Positions 1 through 10,670 of a DNA stretch of 64,000 bases are shown piece after piece. How positions within the stretch are numbered: position 1 is the first letter of the stretch; every line of letters begins with the position of its first letter. This stretch comes from Eudorina sp. 2006-703-Eu-15 (lineage: Eukaryota > Chlorophyta > Chlorophyceae > Chlamydomonadales > Volvocaceae), in the NCBI GenBank assembly GCA_003117195.1, contig BDSI01000064.1, forward strand, positions 620,001 to 684,000, read 5' to 3'. The notes under the pieces were generated by a model. It did no database searches, was not told the DNA's origin, and saw only the letters and a list, made by a program, of their open reading frames with translations. The position numbers were made by a program, and so were the translations under genes.

Positions 1-119
1 TGCAGCCGTACACTGTCGTACGTACACAGGAAACGTACGGAAGGCAAGGGTGCCGTACAGAGGGAGCCGGGGGAGGGGGGGTATATGAGACGGGTCCGCA
101 ACGGGGGGAGTTCACGCAC

Positions 120-3100
120 CTCGTCCTCTCTGTTTTTTTTGCGGGCGGACATGTCGCGGAAGCCGTCAGGCGGCGGAGGCAGCGACCGACCAGCCGATCG
201 TCTGCGGGTCTGAGGTCGGGGGGCCCCTCAAGCCCCGCAGCTCCACAGCCGCCCCGGAACCATCTCCCACAGCCGCCGCCGCTCCGAGACACAGCAGCTC
301 CGAAACCATCTCCCACAGCCGCCGCTCCGGAACCTTTTCTCTCCCCGGCCCCCCACAACAGCCTTTGGCGTTACGTCAACGATGCCGCAGGCCTCTCCCT
401 GCCCAGGCAAACATAGCATCCCAACTCTCGTTGGGTGGGGTTAGGGCACCCCACATCAGAGTCCCCCCTTCCTCTCGATTTCCTATACCCACTTCCTCCC
501 CCCTTCCCCCGTCTGGCAGCAGCGCAGCTTCAATCTGTTTATCAATTCCTATATTTTCCCCTCCCCTCCCTCCCTCCCTCCCTCCCTCCCACCCCTCCCT
601 CCCTCCCTCCCTCCCTCCCACCCCTCCCCCCCAAGGCCCCACTCACCGCTCCTCAACCTCCGCCACGTACTTGGTCACCGCCGCCTGGTGGGCCTGACGC
701 TCCCGCTCAAGAATATTCTGTACGATATTGCACGACGAAACACGAGGATGAAGTCGCTTCCTGGAAAAACGCTAGGACGGTTCCCCGGGGACGAACCCAA
801 CCCAACCGGATCCCCCCGATCCGATCCTATCCGACCGCAAGCGGGACGGGAGGGCCCGGGTCCTAACAGCTACGACACGCCCGCATCCCCCCTCCCCCCC
901 CTGCCGGCGCCCGCGCCCGCCCCTAATTATCAATCTAGACATGACATCAAAAACGGCGCTACATGACCGCCAAACGGATAGTCGAGCAGGACGACGACGG
1001 CAGTTAGGATAGGGCCCACGTGAATGTTGACGCCGCTGATACGGCCTGTGTAGGTCTCTGGACGTCTGCTGACGTGGGCAAGCGCCCCTCCCCTGCCTCC
1101 CCTCCCCCCTGCCGCCCCGCCCCGCCCTCCCCCGCCCTCCCCCGCTCACCTGCAGCTCCGCCACCTGCCCCTTGAGCACCTGCCGCGCCGCCCGCTCCTC
1201 CGCGTGCGCATTAGTCAGCCAGGCCACCGCCTGCTCCGTGTTGACCGTGTCCTGGCGGGCCTGCGGGTCGGAGCCATGGGCCCACGGGTCGGAGCCACGG
1301 AACCACGGGTCGGAGCCACGGAACCACGGGTCGGAGCCACGGAGCCACGGGTCGGAGCCACGGAACCACGGGTCGGAGCCACGGAACCACGGGTCGGAGC
1401 CACGGAACCACGGGACGGAGCCACGGAACCACGGGTTGGAGCCACGGAACCACGGGTCGGAGCCCCGGAAGCACGGGTCGGAGCCACGGAACCACGGGTC
1501 GGAGCCACGGAACCACGGGTCGGAGCCACGGAACCACGGGTCGCAGCCACGGGCCCACGGGTCGGAGCCACGGAACCACGGGTCGGAGCCACGGAACCAC
1601 GGGTCGGAGCCACGGAACCACGGGTCGGAGCCATGGTACCAACGACATGGCTTCGGATCAGCACTGAGGGTTCGGACGAGCACCAGAAACGGCAGCACGG
1701 GGCCTGATTCGCAGCAGGCGCGGGTTCCGCGGGTTTACACACATGTCGCGCACACGTTCCCGCGACGCACCCCATGTCTAGTTGGTTAGTTGGTTAGTTA
1801 GTTAGTTAGTCCGCCCACCTCGGCCAGCTGCTCCTTGGCGAACAGCAGCTCCGCCATGGCCACCTGCTGCGACTGGTACAGCTTCAGATAGTCGGAGCGG
1901 AACGAGACCTGGGGAGGGAGAGGGGAAGGGGGGAGGAGAGGGGGAAAGGGGGGAGGGGGAGGGGGAGGGCGGGAGGGGGAGACAGGGTTTTGGCGGGCAG
2001 GGCGCGATGGAGGCGAGGGGCACAGCGCGATGGGGATGGCGAGCAACTGGAAGGTGGTCAAGGGAGCGCGTGGATCGGGAGGTCAAGAGCTATCGGCGGT
2101 CAAGAGCTGTCGTCCGGGCGGCCAGGCAGTCAGCCTTCGTCCCAGGGGGTTCGCCCTGTCCTCATGTCGCCTTGCACTGCCGTACTGTCGTACCTGTAGG
2201 GCGCTCTCCGCGATGGTGAGGAAGCCCTTCCACACGTTGGACAGGATCTCTGTACGGAACTCGTTGTGCGCCAAAATGTCCTGGGGTGGTGCCGGGAGGC
2301 GTAAGCAATCAAAATGGTTCGAGATACATGGGGCCGGGTGGGTTGTAGGAAAATTGTAGACAGTCCATGAAACAGCGCTGGCTGCCAGGGCAGAGGTCCG
2401 ATGAAGAATGGTGGGGTGCGGCGGGGTGGTGGAGGGGGACGGCAAAAGCGAGTGGGTGGACACGACTGGCCGCGCTGACTGCGCGGGTCACAGGCCAAGG
2501 GTTCGAATGCCGTACGGGGGACGGCGGAACGCGGGGGACGGCGGCAAGGTCGAGCGGGATGGCTGGCGCGAGTACGGTAGAGGGGCAAAGGGGCGCGGGA
2601 GGATGGGGTACAGGAAATTGGTGGACACGTTCAAACTGCGCTGCTGCCAGAGCAAACATCCGATGAAAAGATGGGGAGGAAGCGCCGGTCAGAGGACGGC
2701 CGTCGGCTGCGGTCCGACCTCCCCCTCGACCCCTCGACCCCCCAACCCCCCCTCTGCCCTCCCCCCCCCCTCCCGCCTGCTCCTCACCTGCATCACGTCG
2801 AAGAAGCCCACCGTGTAGACGTACATGCAGCGGTAGAGGCGGTCGATGGCCTCGTTGGTGAGGCCCGCGCCCAGCAGCTCCACGCGGGTCAGGCCGTAGG
2901 TGGCCAGGCCCTGAGGCAGCCGGGGTCCCCGAGACGCGACAGGGAGAAGGGGGCGGGTGAAAACCAACGGTGTGGGGGATAGGGGCGAGAGGGATCGGGA
3001 GCAGGTGGGAGGGGCAGCCAGTCGGCGAACCAGGGAAGAGTCGGGAGCGGATTGAGGGAACAACAGCGGGGTGAGCGGTGAGGTTGGGTTGGTGTTTGCC

Positions 3101-6100
3101 TATGACTGATGTTGCAGTGAGGACCCGCGGGTCATTGGTGACATGGAGAGGTGAGTGGAGGGGCAGTCGTGCGGAGGGTCACGGGTCGTGCCTCCCTACG
3201 GCGCCCTCGCCGGGTGTGTTGTCTGTCGTACTGCTGTCAGTCGTAGCCCATCGGAATGCCCAGCCCACCGCGCTGCTTCCCCCCTCCCGCCTCCCCCGCC
3301 CTTCCTCCCCCGGTCCCGAAGACCCCAGCCCCAGCTCCTCCCGCCGCACCGCACCGCACCGCAGCGCACCGCGCTGCACTGCACCGCACCGCACCGCGCT
3401 ACACGGCACTGCGCTACACGGTCTTGCACTGCACCACAACGCACTGCAACTGCACGCCCCTTCTGCCAATGAAGACAGCGACACCGCAAAAGCGCACAGG
3501 AGCACACCCACCCCGCCCACCCCAACCCCGCACTGTACCGCGCTGCAAACCCCCTCCCCCCGCACCGAACTGCACCGCAACTACACGGTACGGCACTACC
3601 GTGTACTACATTGAACCGGACTGCACTGCACTGCACTGCACTGCACCGCACTGCAAGGCACCCCCACCCCCCATCCCGCACGGCGCCGCACCTTGAGCGC
3701 GCTGGCATCCAGCTTGAGCGGGTCTGGGCGGGGACGGGAGCGAGGGTCGGGGCGGGAGGGGGGGACGCGAAGGAGCGCGGGGTCAGGTCAGGTCAGCTCG
3801 GCTTGTCAGGATCGTCCCCGCGCCGAAGCACAGTGGCACCTGTCCGCAAGCTCCGAAGCCCCCATCCCTCCCCGTGGCCCCCCGCCACCTTTGGTCCCCT
3901 CCCCGCGCGTCCTTATCCCACCCACCCCCAGCATCCAAAACCCGCTCGACCCGGCCCGCCTCGCCAAGCCCCGCCCCGCCTCGCCAGCCCCATCCTAAAC
4001 CTCAGTCCCTGGGCCCCCCAGGCTCCCTGCCCCAACCAACGCCCAGCCCAAGCCCCCAGTCTGCGCCCCATTCCATTTCGTCAACGAATGCTGAGGTGTG
4101 ACCCCGCTTCAACCGCAGCCCATCATCCCACCTTCCAGTCCGCAACCCGTAAGCCCACCCGCCTCACCCGCCGCGCGCCGCCGCCGCCTCCCCCCTCACC
4201 ACCGACAGCGACCCCCAAGGCCTTTAGACCACGGTCCGACCCATGCCCTGAATCCCTACCACATGTCCGTCAAGACAGGCCCCCGCCCCTCCAGGGACGT
4301 ACCCCGGAGGGCACCTAAGCCCCCTCCGCCCCCTCAGATGTTTGCTCTGGCAGCAGCACAGTATAACTATGTCTACCAATTCCCTAAGACCCCTCCGCCC
4401 CCTCCTCCGGCCCCCCCCCTCCGCCCCCTCCTCCGCCCCCTCACCCGCCCCCTGCGCCCCCTCACCCGGTTGGCTCTGTGAGGCGCCCAGCGCTGCCGCC
4501 GCCCCACCGCCCGTGGAGTCCAGCACCTGATTAACCCACAGCTCCAGAAGAATGCGGCCGTACTCCCGTTTGTTGTCGCGGATGAGGGCCTGATGGCGAG
4601 GAGGGGGGAAAGGAGAGAGACGGGGGAGGAGAGGAGGGGGAAGTAGAACATCGGAGGTGCGTGAGTCTGTCTGGTAACAATAACAATAATGTCAAGTGCG
4701 TGTGTACAGAAAAGAAAGCGTGCATGTGTGTTTTGAGGAAATTGGGCAGAACGAGGCAGCACACTGGCGACAGTGTTGGTCGGTGACGCACACCTATTGC
4801 CGAGGTCAGCTACAAAGTTGACGGCACCGCAGACGCCTGTGTGTTTAGATAGAGACCCGCCCGACCATGTATGTGTCCACGCCCGCTGCAGAAGGCAACG
4901 AAAAGCAACGTCGCACATTCCGCCAGACTCTGCCTTCCAGACCCAGATCCAGATCCGTATTGATCCAGATCCGCATTGAGATCCCAAACCGGACCCAGAT
5001 CTACCAGAGCTGCGCGAGACGCCTCCCACATACCCTCCCTCCTAACGACCCTCCCGTCGTCGCGCGCCTCCCACCCTCCCTCCCTGGCACACGTCCCGAG
5101 CCCCATCCCGGACCCACCATCTCCCGCTCCTTCTGGTCAAGCGCCAAGGAGGCCTGCACGGGACCGACCCGCGGGTCAGTGTGCAGAACAGGGGCAGAAC
5201 AGGGCCGGACCAAGGGCGGGCTTCAGTGCGGACAAGGGCGGTTCCAGGTCAGGTCAGGAGCCAGCACGCGGGGCTCTGTCCCTGCCCCACGCGATTGTGC
5301 CGGCGCCTCCTACAGTCCTCCTCTCCCACATCTCACTGCCCCCCGTGAGTCATCCAGGTCAGCGCGTTCCTCGCGCCGCGACCGCGGCAGCAGCTGGCAC
5401 TCCTTTGCCGCCCCGGACGGTAACATCTGCCCCTGCCGCTGCTGCTGCTCCCAGTCCCCACACGAGCAACCCAGGACGCAACCCCGCCCCACCGTCCACG
5501 CCCCGGCGGCAACCCAGCCCAACACCAGCACCCCCAAGGCCCCCACCTTCACTCGCCCCTTAACCCTACTACTAACCTCTGACGGCCCGCAGCCCCCTCC
5601 CGGAGCCTCACATGCCAACCAGGACCGCGAAAATACCCCCAAGGCCCCTCCTCCATCCCCACCGGTTCCCCAATCCTTACCCCACCCGCGCCCTCCCGCC
5701 CCACCCCACCCGCACCCGATATGCACCTGCCCACCAAGTTCCTGCACCACCCACCCACCCCGTCTCTCAACGCGTCACCCGCCCCACCCCTCCACCCACC
5801 TGGAGGACCGTCCGGTGGTCGCTGTCCCCCGTGCGGTTCAGCAGCGCCGCCTTGCGAGCCCGCCGCGCCGGGCTCACCCCCGGGCTCACATCGTCCACCA
5901 ACACCGTGTCGAACGTCTCCACCGCCGCGTCTGGGGGGGGGCCCAACGACAGCCGCAGCAGTAGCAGAAGTGATTACACAGCAGTAGCAGCAGCAGCAGC
6001 AGCAGCAGCACTTGCATAGCAGTAGCAGCATGACAGTAGCAGCAATGCAGTGGCAGCCGCAGCATATCATATCGGTGGGAGCATAGCAGCAGGTTCGGTG

Positions 6101-7521
6101 GCACGACTTGCGGGCCGGGGAACATGGGGTAAGTCGATGCTGACCCCCGGAGGTAGCAGGGCAGGGACACCGTGGGCGGGACACCTGGGCCTTTTGCCCG
6201 CGTGGTCTGGGCGGGACGCCTGGGCCTTTTGCCCGCGTGGTCTGGGCGGGACACCTGCGCCTTTTGCCCGCGTGGTCTGGGCGGGACACCTGGGCCTTTT
6301 GCCCGCGTGGTCCTCTGCCCAGCGCCTGGAAAGGGAGACTTCTCTGCCCGTGGCCCGTGCCGCGACGGCTACTGCTCAGGCCACAGCTGCTCAGGCCACG
6401 GCCACAGCTACTGCGGCCACGGCCGCAAACTCCGCAGCGCCTGTGGCTGTCCTGCACCGCAGTCCCCCCAGCATGTCCCGGGCGGGAACTACAGGGTGGC
6501 AACTCCAGGGCACCAGCGTGGGGACGGGGAGTCTGGTTCTTGCGCTGCTGTGCAGCTGTCGCTGTCTGCCAGGGTGCAGCTGCTGCTCCTGCCGCTTCTG
6601 CTGCTTCTGCTCCTGCTTCTCCGGCTTCTCCTGCTGCGCCTGCTCCTGCTGCTGCTGCTTCTGCCGCTGCTTCTGCTGCAGCTCCTGCCTGCCATGCTGG
6701 CATTGTCCCGGAGCCCGGAGCCACCGTCGCTGCGTCAGTCTGATCAGGAGCCCCGTGTCACCGGGGCCTCATTGTCCCAGCCCGGGAGGGAGATGGCCCT
6801 CGCGGGGGCCCGACCAGCAACATCCGCCTGATCGCGTCCGAGTGCATCGGGCGCGGAGCGCATCTTGCTCCCGAGCGACCACATCCCCGTCGGGAGATGG
6901 CCTGAACCCGTCGGGAGATGGCCTGAACCCCGCCGAACGGCCGGTCTGCAGGCCCTGGGACCACGCCCGGCAGGCCCTAGCCGGCCCACCCGCGCAATCG
7001 GCTGCCTGTTAGCTTGCGCAGTCCAGAAGGGGCGGCAGCGCCTTGCGTGCTAGGGGCCGCAGGCCAGGGCCGATGGCCCTGGATGGTGGGTGCAAGCTCA
7101 CGGACCCATCGCGCCCGTGCGACCCTGCCGTTCAGGCCCTGGCGGTCAGGCCCTGCTGGCCGGCTGGAGCTCCAATGTGGCTGTCTGCGGCCGCTTCTCC
7201 TCCCCCCGCCCCCCGCTGCCATGCTGCCATGCCGCCCTGCGTCTTGGGCTGGGAGGGGTGCCAGCTCGATTGGCACGGTCAGCGCGCCCAAGCCGCGGCA
7301 GCATGTGTGCGTTGGTGTGCATTGGAGAACGGACAGAAGCGGAGGCGAGGTACGAGCTTGGGGTAAGGGCTTATTGGAGGGGGGGTCCGTGACTCACCCT
7401 TGCTCCGGTGCAGCGGCGGAAGCATGGTGGAGGGCGCGCGGGCGTCGGGCAGCGCTGCGGCGGGATCCCCGGCGCCGTCACTTGGGGAAGCACGGCCGCC
7501 GTTGCCAAATGCCTGCGCCAT
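120..7521 (-). CDS. Multi-exon coiled-coil protein, 3' end beyond the left edge
   Basis: I infer twelve exons: 7521-7398, 5930-5800, 5444-5337 (tentative), 5153-5118, 4589-4466, 3723-3692, 2910-2788, 2280-2194, 1908-1819, 1260-1150, 717-647 and 201-120. They total 373 codons and the gene continues past base 1. Each junction has GT and AG borders and the phases agree throughout. The start ATG (7521) opens a disordered stretch beginning MAQAFGNGG. The middle has a conserved-looking helical segment (AIDRLYRCMYVYTVGFFDV, then NEFRTEILSNVWKGFLTIAE), followed by Glu/Gln/Ala-rich heptad-like helices (LLFAKEQLAE, EERAARQVLKGQVAELQ, LERERQAHQAA). I do not recognise the family. A cytoskeletal or ciliary coiled-coil protein is possible but unproven. 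Introns carry minisatellites and repeated elements. The tentative exon keeps phase whether included or skipped. Confidence 0.72.
555..632. repeat. (CCCT)n tetranucleotide tract
   Basis: Pyrimidine-only CCCT repeats, broken twice by CCCACCCCT, lie just downstream (in gene direction) of the coiled-coil exon 717-647. The purine strand could form mirror-repeat structures. Confidence 0.9.
1264..1640. repeat. 21-bp minisatellite, about 18 copies
   Basis: The unit is GTCGGAGCCACGGAACCACG plus one G, repeated in tandem with scattered substitutions. It lies wholly in the intron between the coiled-coil exons at 1908-1819 and 1260-1150. Because 21 is a multiple of three, several frames stay open on both strands and yield long false ORFs. 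Confidence 0.95.
3336..3660. repeat. Degenerate CTGCA/CCGCA pentamer repeat
   Basis: Imperfect CCGCA and CTGCA pentamers dominate this stretch, which falls in the coiled-coil gene intron between exons 3723-3692 and 2910-2788. The tandem ctgcactgcactgca run near 3620-3650 is the most regular part. Confidence 0.8.
6174..6312. repeat. 35-bp tandem repeat, four copies
   Basis: Units beginning GGGCGGGACACCTGGGCC recur with a 35-bp period (the ACACC/ACGCC landmarks fall at 6181, 6216, 6251 and 6286). They lie in the first intron of the coiled-coil gene. Copies differ by one or two bases. Confidence 0.93.
6555..6705. repeat. Interrupted CTG/CTT/CTC trinucleotide tract
   Basis: A 150-bp run of CTG, CTT and CTC triplets in the large first intron of the coiled-coil gene. 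A smaller CAG array occurs at 5985-6011 in the same intron. Both produce poly-Leu or poly-Ala shadow ORFs. Confidence 0.85.
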
Positions 7522-8235
7522 TGGCCGCGGCAAGTGGTAGGTAAAATGGCGAAGCGCAGGGAGTCGTCCAAGTCCAGGGTTTAACCCGACTGAAGAAACA
7601 TAGGAAGCATTTCTGCCTTCCCCCAGCATAAACATACAAAAAGTTTATGACTGCAGCTTGCCGGCAAGCGGACTGGCTGGCAGACGACGCAAAGTACAGG
7701 AACAGAGTACATGCGACATAAAGCAATAAAAATTTACAGATGACATGGTAAAGTTGTCCACAAAATTCAGCGTGACCAAGGCAGCGCAGTGACAAGGTAG
7801 AGCCATGCAACCTCTGCATTCCATGGTCGCACCAACGGCTCCAGCCGAGCGCTCCCTTTGCGCCTGGGACCCATGTTTGTCATCACTTGCTGCTGCGACA
7901 TGGCTCCTGATGCCTCCAACGGAAGCCCTCTACTTCAGTTCCTTATAATTCATCGTGCAATAGCGCGGGCTTCAGTTCCATCAAAGCGTATCATAGTATC
8001 GAATTGATCGTGATAAATGTTTGAGAACCGATTGCATTCTCCGCAAGCAGAAACGCGGGCGGTTTCGGAGACAGCTGGGTTTGCGCTCGAGGTGATCACT
8101 GGCAGTGTCAATAAAGGTCTGGAGCTTTCTTGCATGAAACTGAAAAGCGTTACAACTATTTGATAAAAATTTTGCCATTATTGCGACTTGAATGTTATAA
8201 CGTTGCGGAGCACTTGAACACAGACGTTCCGGAAC
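7522..8235. promoter_or_regulatory. Divergent intergenic region (putative bidirectional promoter)
   Basis: This 714-bp gap separates the start codons of the coiled-coil gene (minus) and the phosphatase gene (plus). It is less GC-rich than the flanking introns and has no convincing coding sequence. I see no specific promoter element that I can defend. The regulatory role is inferred from the head-to-head arrangement. Confidence 0.5.
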
Positions 8236-9545
8236 ATGTCCTGCAAGTCCGACGTGCAATATAACTTTGCCAAGGCATCAGGTGCGTGGGAATGCATGTG
8301 AAATATACGCGCTTGTCGGGGGCCCCGTGAAGCCGTACGGGACTCCGTCCGCGCGGCACGGCTGCAGAACACGATGACCTCGTCTTCGGAGCAGCAAGGC
8401 CAGGAGCCGCGGCGCAGCGCTGCTTTAACGCGGACGATAAAGTCACACCGGAGGAAGGTAATACGCTGAATCACAGTCAATGCCCTCACATTACGAAGTA
8501 CCCTACCACGCCCTACCTCAAGTGCCTTAACTCCCTGCCCCACTCCTCTCTCCGCCTCTCCGTAACGTCCTGTCCTTCTTCCGTACCCTCGCCCTTCAAT
8601 TTCAGTGACTGCATGGTGCGACTTTATGACCAGCCACGGCGTCCAGCGCGTGGTGTCCCTGCTGAGTGAAAGCGAACTGGCAACGTACGCGGAGCCCCTG
8701 CCGCCCGCCCTGGCGGACCGCTTCCGCCGCGCCGTGGTCCTCAACGCCAAGGCCCCGGGGGCGGTCGACCAGCTGGTTTCGGAGCTTAAGGATGCAGCGG
8801 AAGCTAAGGAGAAGGTACGGCGACTGCGCCACCGTAAAACATTCTGCGACTGGCAAATTGGTAATGAACATAATGTCGCTGTCAGTACCGACCTTACAGT
8901 TGCAGTAAGGAAGCGGCCCCAGAAGTGGGCTCGGTGCGCGCACCGAAAAATGACGCGGTTTCTGGGCTCGGTGCGTGCACCTATCGGTGCGCGCACCAAG
9001 CCCGGTTTCACGGATTGCCCCGTGCCCGCACTAGTCTCTATAGATCAATAAATGTAATATTGACATTAATCATGGACTGATCAGGATCCTTCCTGCAGAT
9101 GTTGCTGGGAGGGAAACGACCGCTCGCTGGGCAGGCGGCCGCAAAGTACGGCTCGGTGCGCGCACCGAGCCGTGCTTTGTGGCCTCCTGGCCCCAGCGGC
9201 CGAATCCCGGTTCCTAGCCGACGCATCCTCACCACACACAGCACTACCTGGGTCAGGTGGGTTGCTTTTTTTTAACACACAGCACGGCCTGGTATCGTCA
9301 TGTGCTCCTTCCCCGCCGACCGTCGTGTGTTGGCGCGCGGTGACGCGCAGGTGGTGGTCCACTGCTGGGGCGGCGGCGGCCGCACGGGCGTGGCGCTGGC
9401 GGCGTGGCTGGTGCGCGGCCACGGCTTGGCACCGGAGCAGGCGGCCGGCCACGTGGAGCAGTACAGCAAGGCACAGGGCGCGTCGCGGCGGGCCGATGTG
9501 GGTCAGGTGCGCGAGTTCCTGGAGAGCAGCGCCGGCAGCGCCTGA
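8236..9545 (+). CDS. Small tyrosine/dual-specificity-type protein phosphatase
   Basis: Four exons (8236-8281, 8368-8457, 8606-8814, 9351-9545) give a 179-residue protein with phases 1, 1 and 0 that close in frame. The N-terminus (MSCKSDVQYNFAKASEHDDL, then VFGAARPG) and the segment WCDFMTSHGVQRVVSLL fit the substrate-site half of compact PTP/DSP phosphatases. The catalytic signature VVHCWGGGGRTG (Cys-X5-Arg) sits in the last exon, followed by the AAWLV helix. The expected role is phosphotyrosine or phosphoserine/threonine hydrolysis through a cysteinyl-phosphate intermediate, probably in the cytosol. The usual acidic residue of the general-acid loop is not obvious: that position reads LNAKAPG. 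The last acceptor (…GCGCAG before 9351) was chosen because it joins phase 0 and gives the spacing normal for the family. Confidence 0.85.
8931..9173. repeat. Cluster of GC-rich palindromes in phosphatase intron 3
   Basis: Three related inverted repeats built around CGGTGCGCGCACCG: a 16-bp perfect palindrome at 8931-8946, a near-perfect hairpin with a 4-nt loop at 8964-9003, and a 26-bp perfect palindrome at 9148-9173. They share the GGCTCGGTGCG core. Confidence 0.92.
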
Positions 9546-10670
9546 CCGGTGGCGGCTCTGGCGGGAGGCAGCGCACCGCACATACCGTACGAGGAGGCGC
9601 GGACACCTACCCGGCCGTGGCATCGACGGCCATTGAATGACTGATGGGATTGTGGAGTTACGGACGTCGAGAGGAGTGGTCGGCTTGGAATGTTGTTGCT
9701 TGTTGGGCTGGGACTTGGGGGCGATCTGACTTTCAGGGGGTAGGACCTAGGACGGACGGCAGCCTTGGGTGATTTATGTGCCTGTGGACCTGGTGCTGGT
9801 GTAGTTAGTTGCATGGAGGCGCCGTGGCGAGGCAGACAGTCGGCCGCGTCCCGGCGTGGGGTGGCTGTGTGCGGTTCAGGAGGCGGCCAGGGCAGCGGAT
9901 TCGTCGGGGGGTCGGGAGCTGCGGCAGTGTGTTGCCGTGTGCCAAAGCAGCAGGCGGTCCACAGAGGGCTTGCAGGGTGTTCCAGGGTTGCTCTGCGCGC
10001 TCTCAGGTTTGTTGTGTCGGATGGAGGTTGGTCCCGAGGGGGTGCCCGCGGGTGCCCGGCGGTACAGCCACGTGTTGCTTGCGCCGATGCAAGGAAGTGT
10101 GCTCGTGGATGCGCATGACGGCTGCACGCGGCGGTGGCTGGGTGGAAACACGCCGTACGAGTTGCGTAACAAATGTATGTGGGTAATATCTTGTTGGTTT
10201 TGGAGTGCGCAAGCGATGTACGGGTGCCCTGTGGGTTTGGGCTTTGTGTGCACAACAAGTCAAGGCGGTCACGCGCCGTGTGTAGCTGTTCGGAACTGAG
10301 ACCGAAGCGCAAGGGTGGATGACGATGCCGTACACCGGAAACAAGGCAGCCTACAGGTCCGGTCACGAGGTCCGGTCACCATCCGCCAAGTATATGTCAT
10401 CAATTCAATCAGTTATACTTGATGCCTACGTGTAGAGATGCACGAGCTTGCTGCGTGCATTGACTCCTATCGGAGAATTTGTACGACCGATTCTAACGGC
10501 TTCCAAGTCAAGACCACACTAATTATTTATGCGTATCAAGTGACGGTATATGAGTGCCTACAGAGTTATATGTTTGAGTGCACCTGTTGCGTTGTATCCC
10601 AAATTTTACATTTAACGAAGCGCGACACAGGACATGAAAATATTAGGGTATACGGAAATGTGTTATTAAA
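9546..10670. other. Phosphatase 3' region and TBC-gene 5' region
   Basis: 1.1 kb with no supportable coding sequence between two plus-strand genes. The left part is GT-rich and probably includes the phosphatase 3' UTR. The last ~300 bp before 10671 become AT-richer, as expected near a promoter. I found no TGTAA motif here. Confidence 0.45.

Noticed and set aside
1264..1640. CRISPR-like array
   Set aside because: Repeats are contiguous without unique spacers, and the genome is eukaryotic.
1172..1789. Repeat-protein ORFs over the 21-bp minisatellite
   Set aside because: Open in several frames simply because the unit length is divisible by three; it sits between two well-supported exons.
5549..6724. 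391-residue minus-strand frame with poly-Ala start
   Set aside because: It spans intron repeats of the coiled-coil gene and reads the true exon 5930-5800 in the wrong frame.
9300..9350. In-frame ATG (9300) and an acceptor near 9282 for the last phosphatase exon
   Set aside because: The acceptor near 9282 conflicts with phase 0 of the previous exon; the acceptor ending at 9350 restores phase and family spacing.
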